Source: Gammaproteobacteria bacterium
GTDB lineage: Bacteria; Pseudomonadota; Gammaproteobacteria; Pseudomonadales; Ketobacteraceae
Assembly: GCA_013178375.1 (NCBI GenBank)
Contig: JABLXQ010000057.1
Span: 1 to 37,241, forward strand
DNA length: 37,241 nucleotides
Direction: 5' to 3'
In this document: positions 36,875 to 37,241 of the stretch, one piece after another
How the letters are laid out: each line of letters starts with the position of its first letter
Position numbering within the stretch: position 1 is the stretch's first letter
Notes under the pieces: generated by a model
Database searches by the model: none
What the model saw: only the letters and a program-made list of their open reading frames with translations
Told to the model about the DNA's origin: nothing
Made by a program: the position numbers and the translations under genes

Positions 36875-37241
36875 TTGATCGATCGCGAACAACAAAAAGC
36901 ACTCGCGCTGGCCGGCCTGTTCCAGTCCGCCGCCCTGGTGCAGCAGCTGGCCCGCACCGGTGAGCTCACAGGTGAGGCCTACACTGCGCTGATCGACAGC
37001 ATTTTTCTGCTGGACCCGCAAAGCGTGGAGGAAGTCTACGGCGGAGTGAAGGGTGTAAAACTCGGCATCGATACCCTGCTGATGATCATGAAGGAAAAGG
37101 AAACCGCCCGGTATGCCGATGCGATCCGCTACAGCATCGGCATGCTGCAGGTGGAAAAGCTGCTGGGGCGCAATGCGGATATCAACAGCATCCTGCGCTC
37201 GCGGCTGGAGCAGCTCAGCACCCAGCGCAAACATTTCGAAT
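36875..37241 (+). CDS. hflD: HflD (YcfC) family protein, 5' part only
   Basis: HflD is a membrane-associated regulator that in E. coli binds lambda CII and always sits between mnmA and purB. The visible 122 codons begin at TTG 36875, with GGGAG seven bases upstream, and read LALAGLFQSAALVQQLARTG, LDPQSVEEVYGGVKGVKLG and RYSIGMLQVEKLLGR, all typical of the family. The gene runs off the window, so its end and the expected purB neighbour are not seen. Confidence 0.92.
   Translation, partial: MIDREQQKALALAGLFQSAALVQQLARTGELTGEAYTALIDSIFLLDPQSVEEVYGGVKGVKLGIDTLLMIMKEKETARYADAIRYSIGMLQVEKLLGRNADINSILRSRLEQLSTQRKHFE

Overview
The window looks like core chromosome of a GC-rich gammaproteobacterium close to the Pseudomonas / Oceanospirillales-Alcanivorax-Ketobacter part of the tree. 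Two lines of evidence support this. The proteins are recognisably pseudomonad-like (GacA, UvrC, ClpA/ClpS, CspD, TusBCDE, MnmA). The gene order gacA-uvrC-pgsA-tRNA, then tusDCBE, cysG-serS-rarA-lolA-ftsK, trxB-aat-bpt-infA-clpA-clpS-cspD-icd, and nudix-mnmA-hflD is, from memory of Pseudomonas aeruginosa, the order in that genus. I cannot name the species. There is no phage, insertion sequence, integrase or CRISPR array.

Layout. 1-2061: four tandem hairpins, a Baeyer-Villiger-type flavin monooxygenase (minus strand) and a non-coding stretch with a GGCAGTCA repeat. 2062-5479 (minus): tRNA-Cys, tRNA-Gly, pgsA, uvrC, gacA; uvrC appears to start at a rare ATC or ATT codon. 5613-8490: a 7TM class III adenylate cyclase, divergent from a GIY-YIG protein and a 64-residue unknown. 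8544-11119: an uncertain ORF, then a two-gene operon of a predicted flavin-binding lipoprotein and a short-chain dehydrogenase. 11355-14211 (plus): tRNA-Ser, a 37-residue lipoprotein, the tusD-tusC-tusB-tusE sulfur relay and a TrpD2/YbiB homologue. 14304-15923 (minus): a chemoreceptor. 16047-23307 (minus): cysG, serS, rarA, lolA, ftsK. 23481-24536 (minus): alanine dehydrogenase. 24695-30954: trxB, aat, bpt, infA (plus), clpA, clpS (minus), cspD (plus). 31103-37241: icd, rluE, moaE-moaD-moaC, an unknown protein made of two 115-residue repeats, nudJ, mnmA and the start of hflD.

How the genes work together. TusBCDE and MnmA are successive steps of tRNA wobble 2-thiouridine synthesis. Aat, Bpt, ClpS and ClpA together are the bacterial N-degron pathway: two transferases that tag, an adaptor, and the unfoldase. 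MoaC, MoaD and MoaE make molybdopterin, but MoaA is not here. FtsK, LolA, SerS, CysG, InfA, PgsA and Icd are housekeeping. GacA, the cyclase and the chemoreceptor are signalling genes.

Nothing here is a clear new multi-gene system. The best leads are the internally duplicated protein at 34464-35204, the non-canonical uvrC start, the secreted flavoprotein lipoprotein, the hairpin cluster at 15-118, the palindromic half-site cluster before the adenylate cyclase, and an Asn-to-Asp change in the ClpS N-degron pocket.
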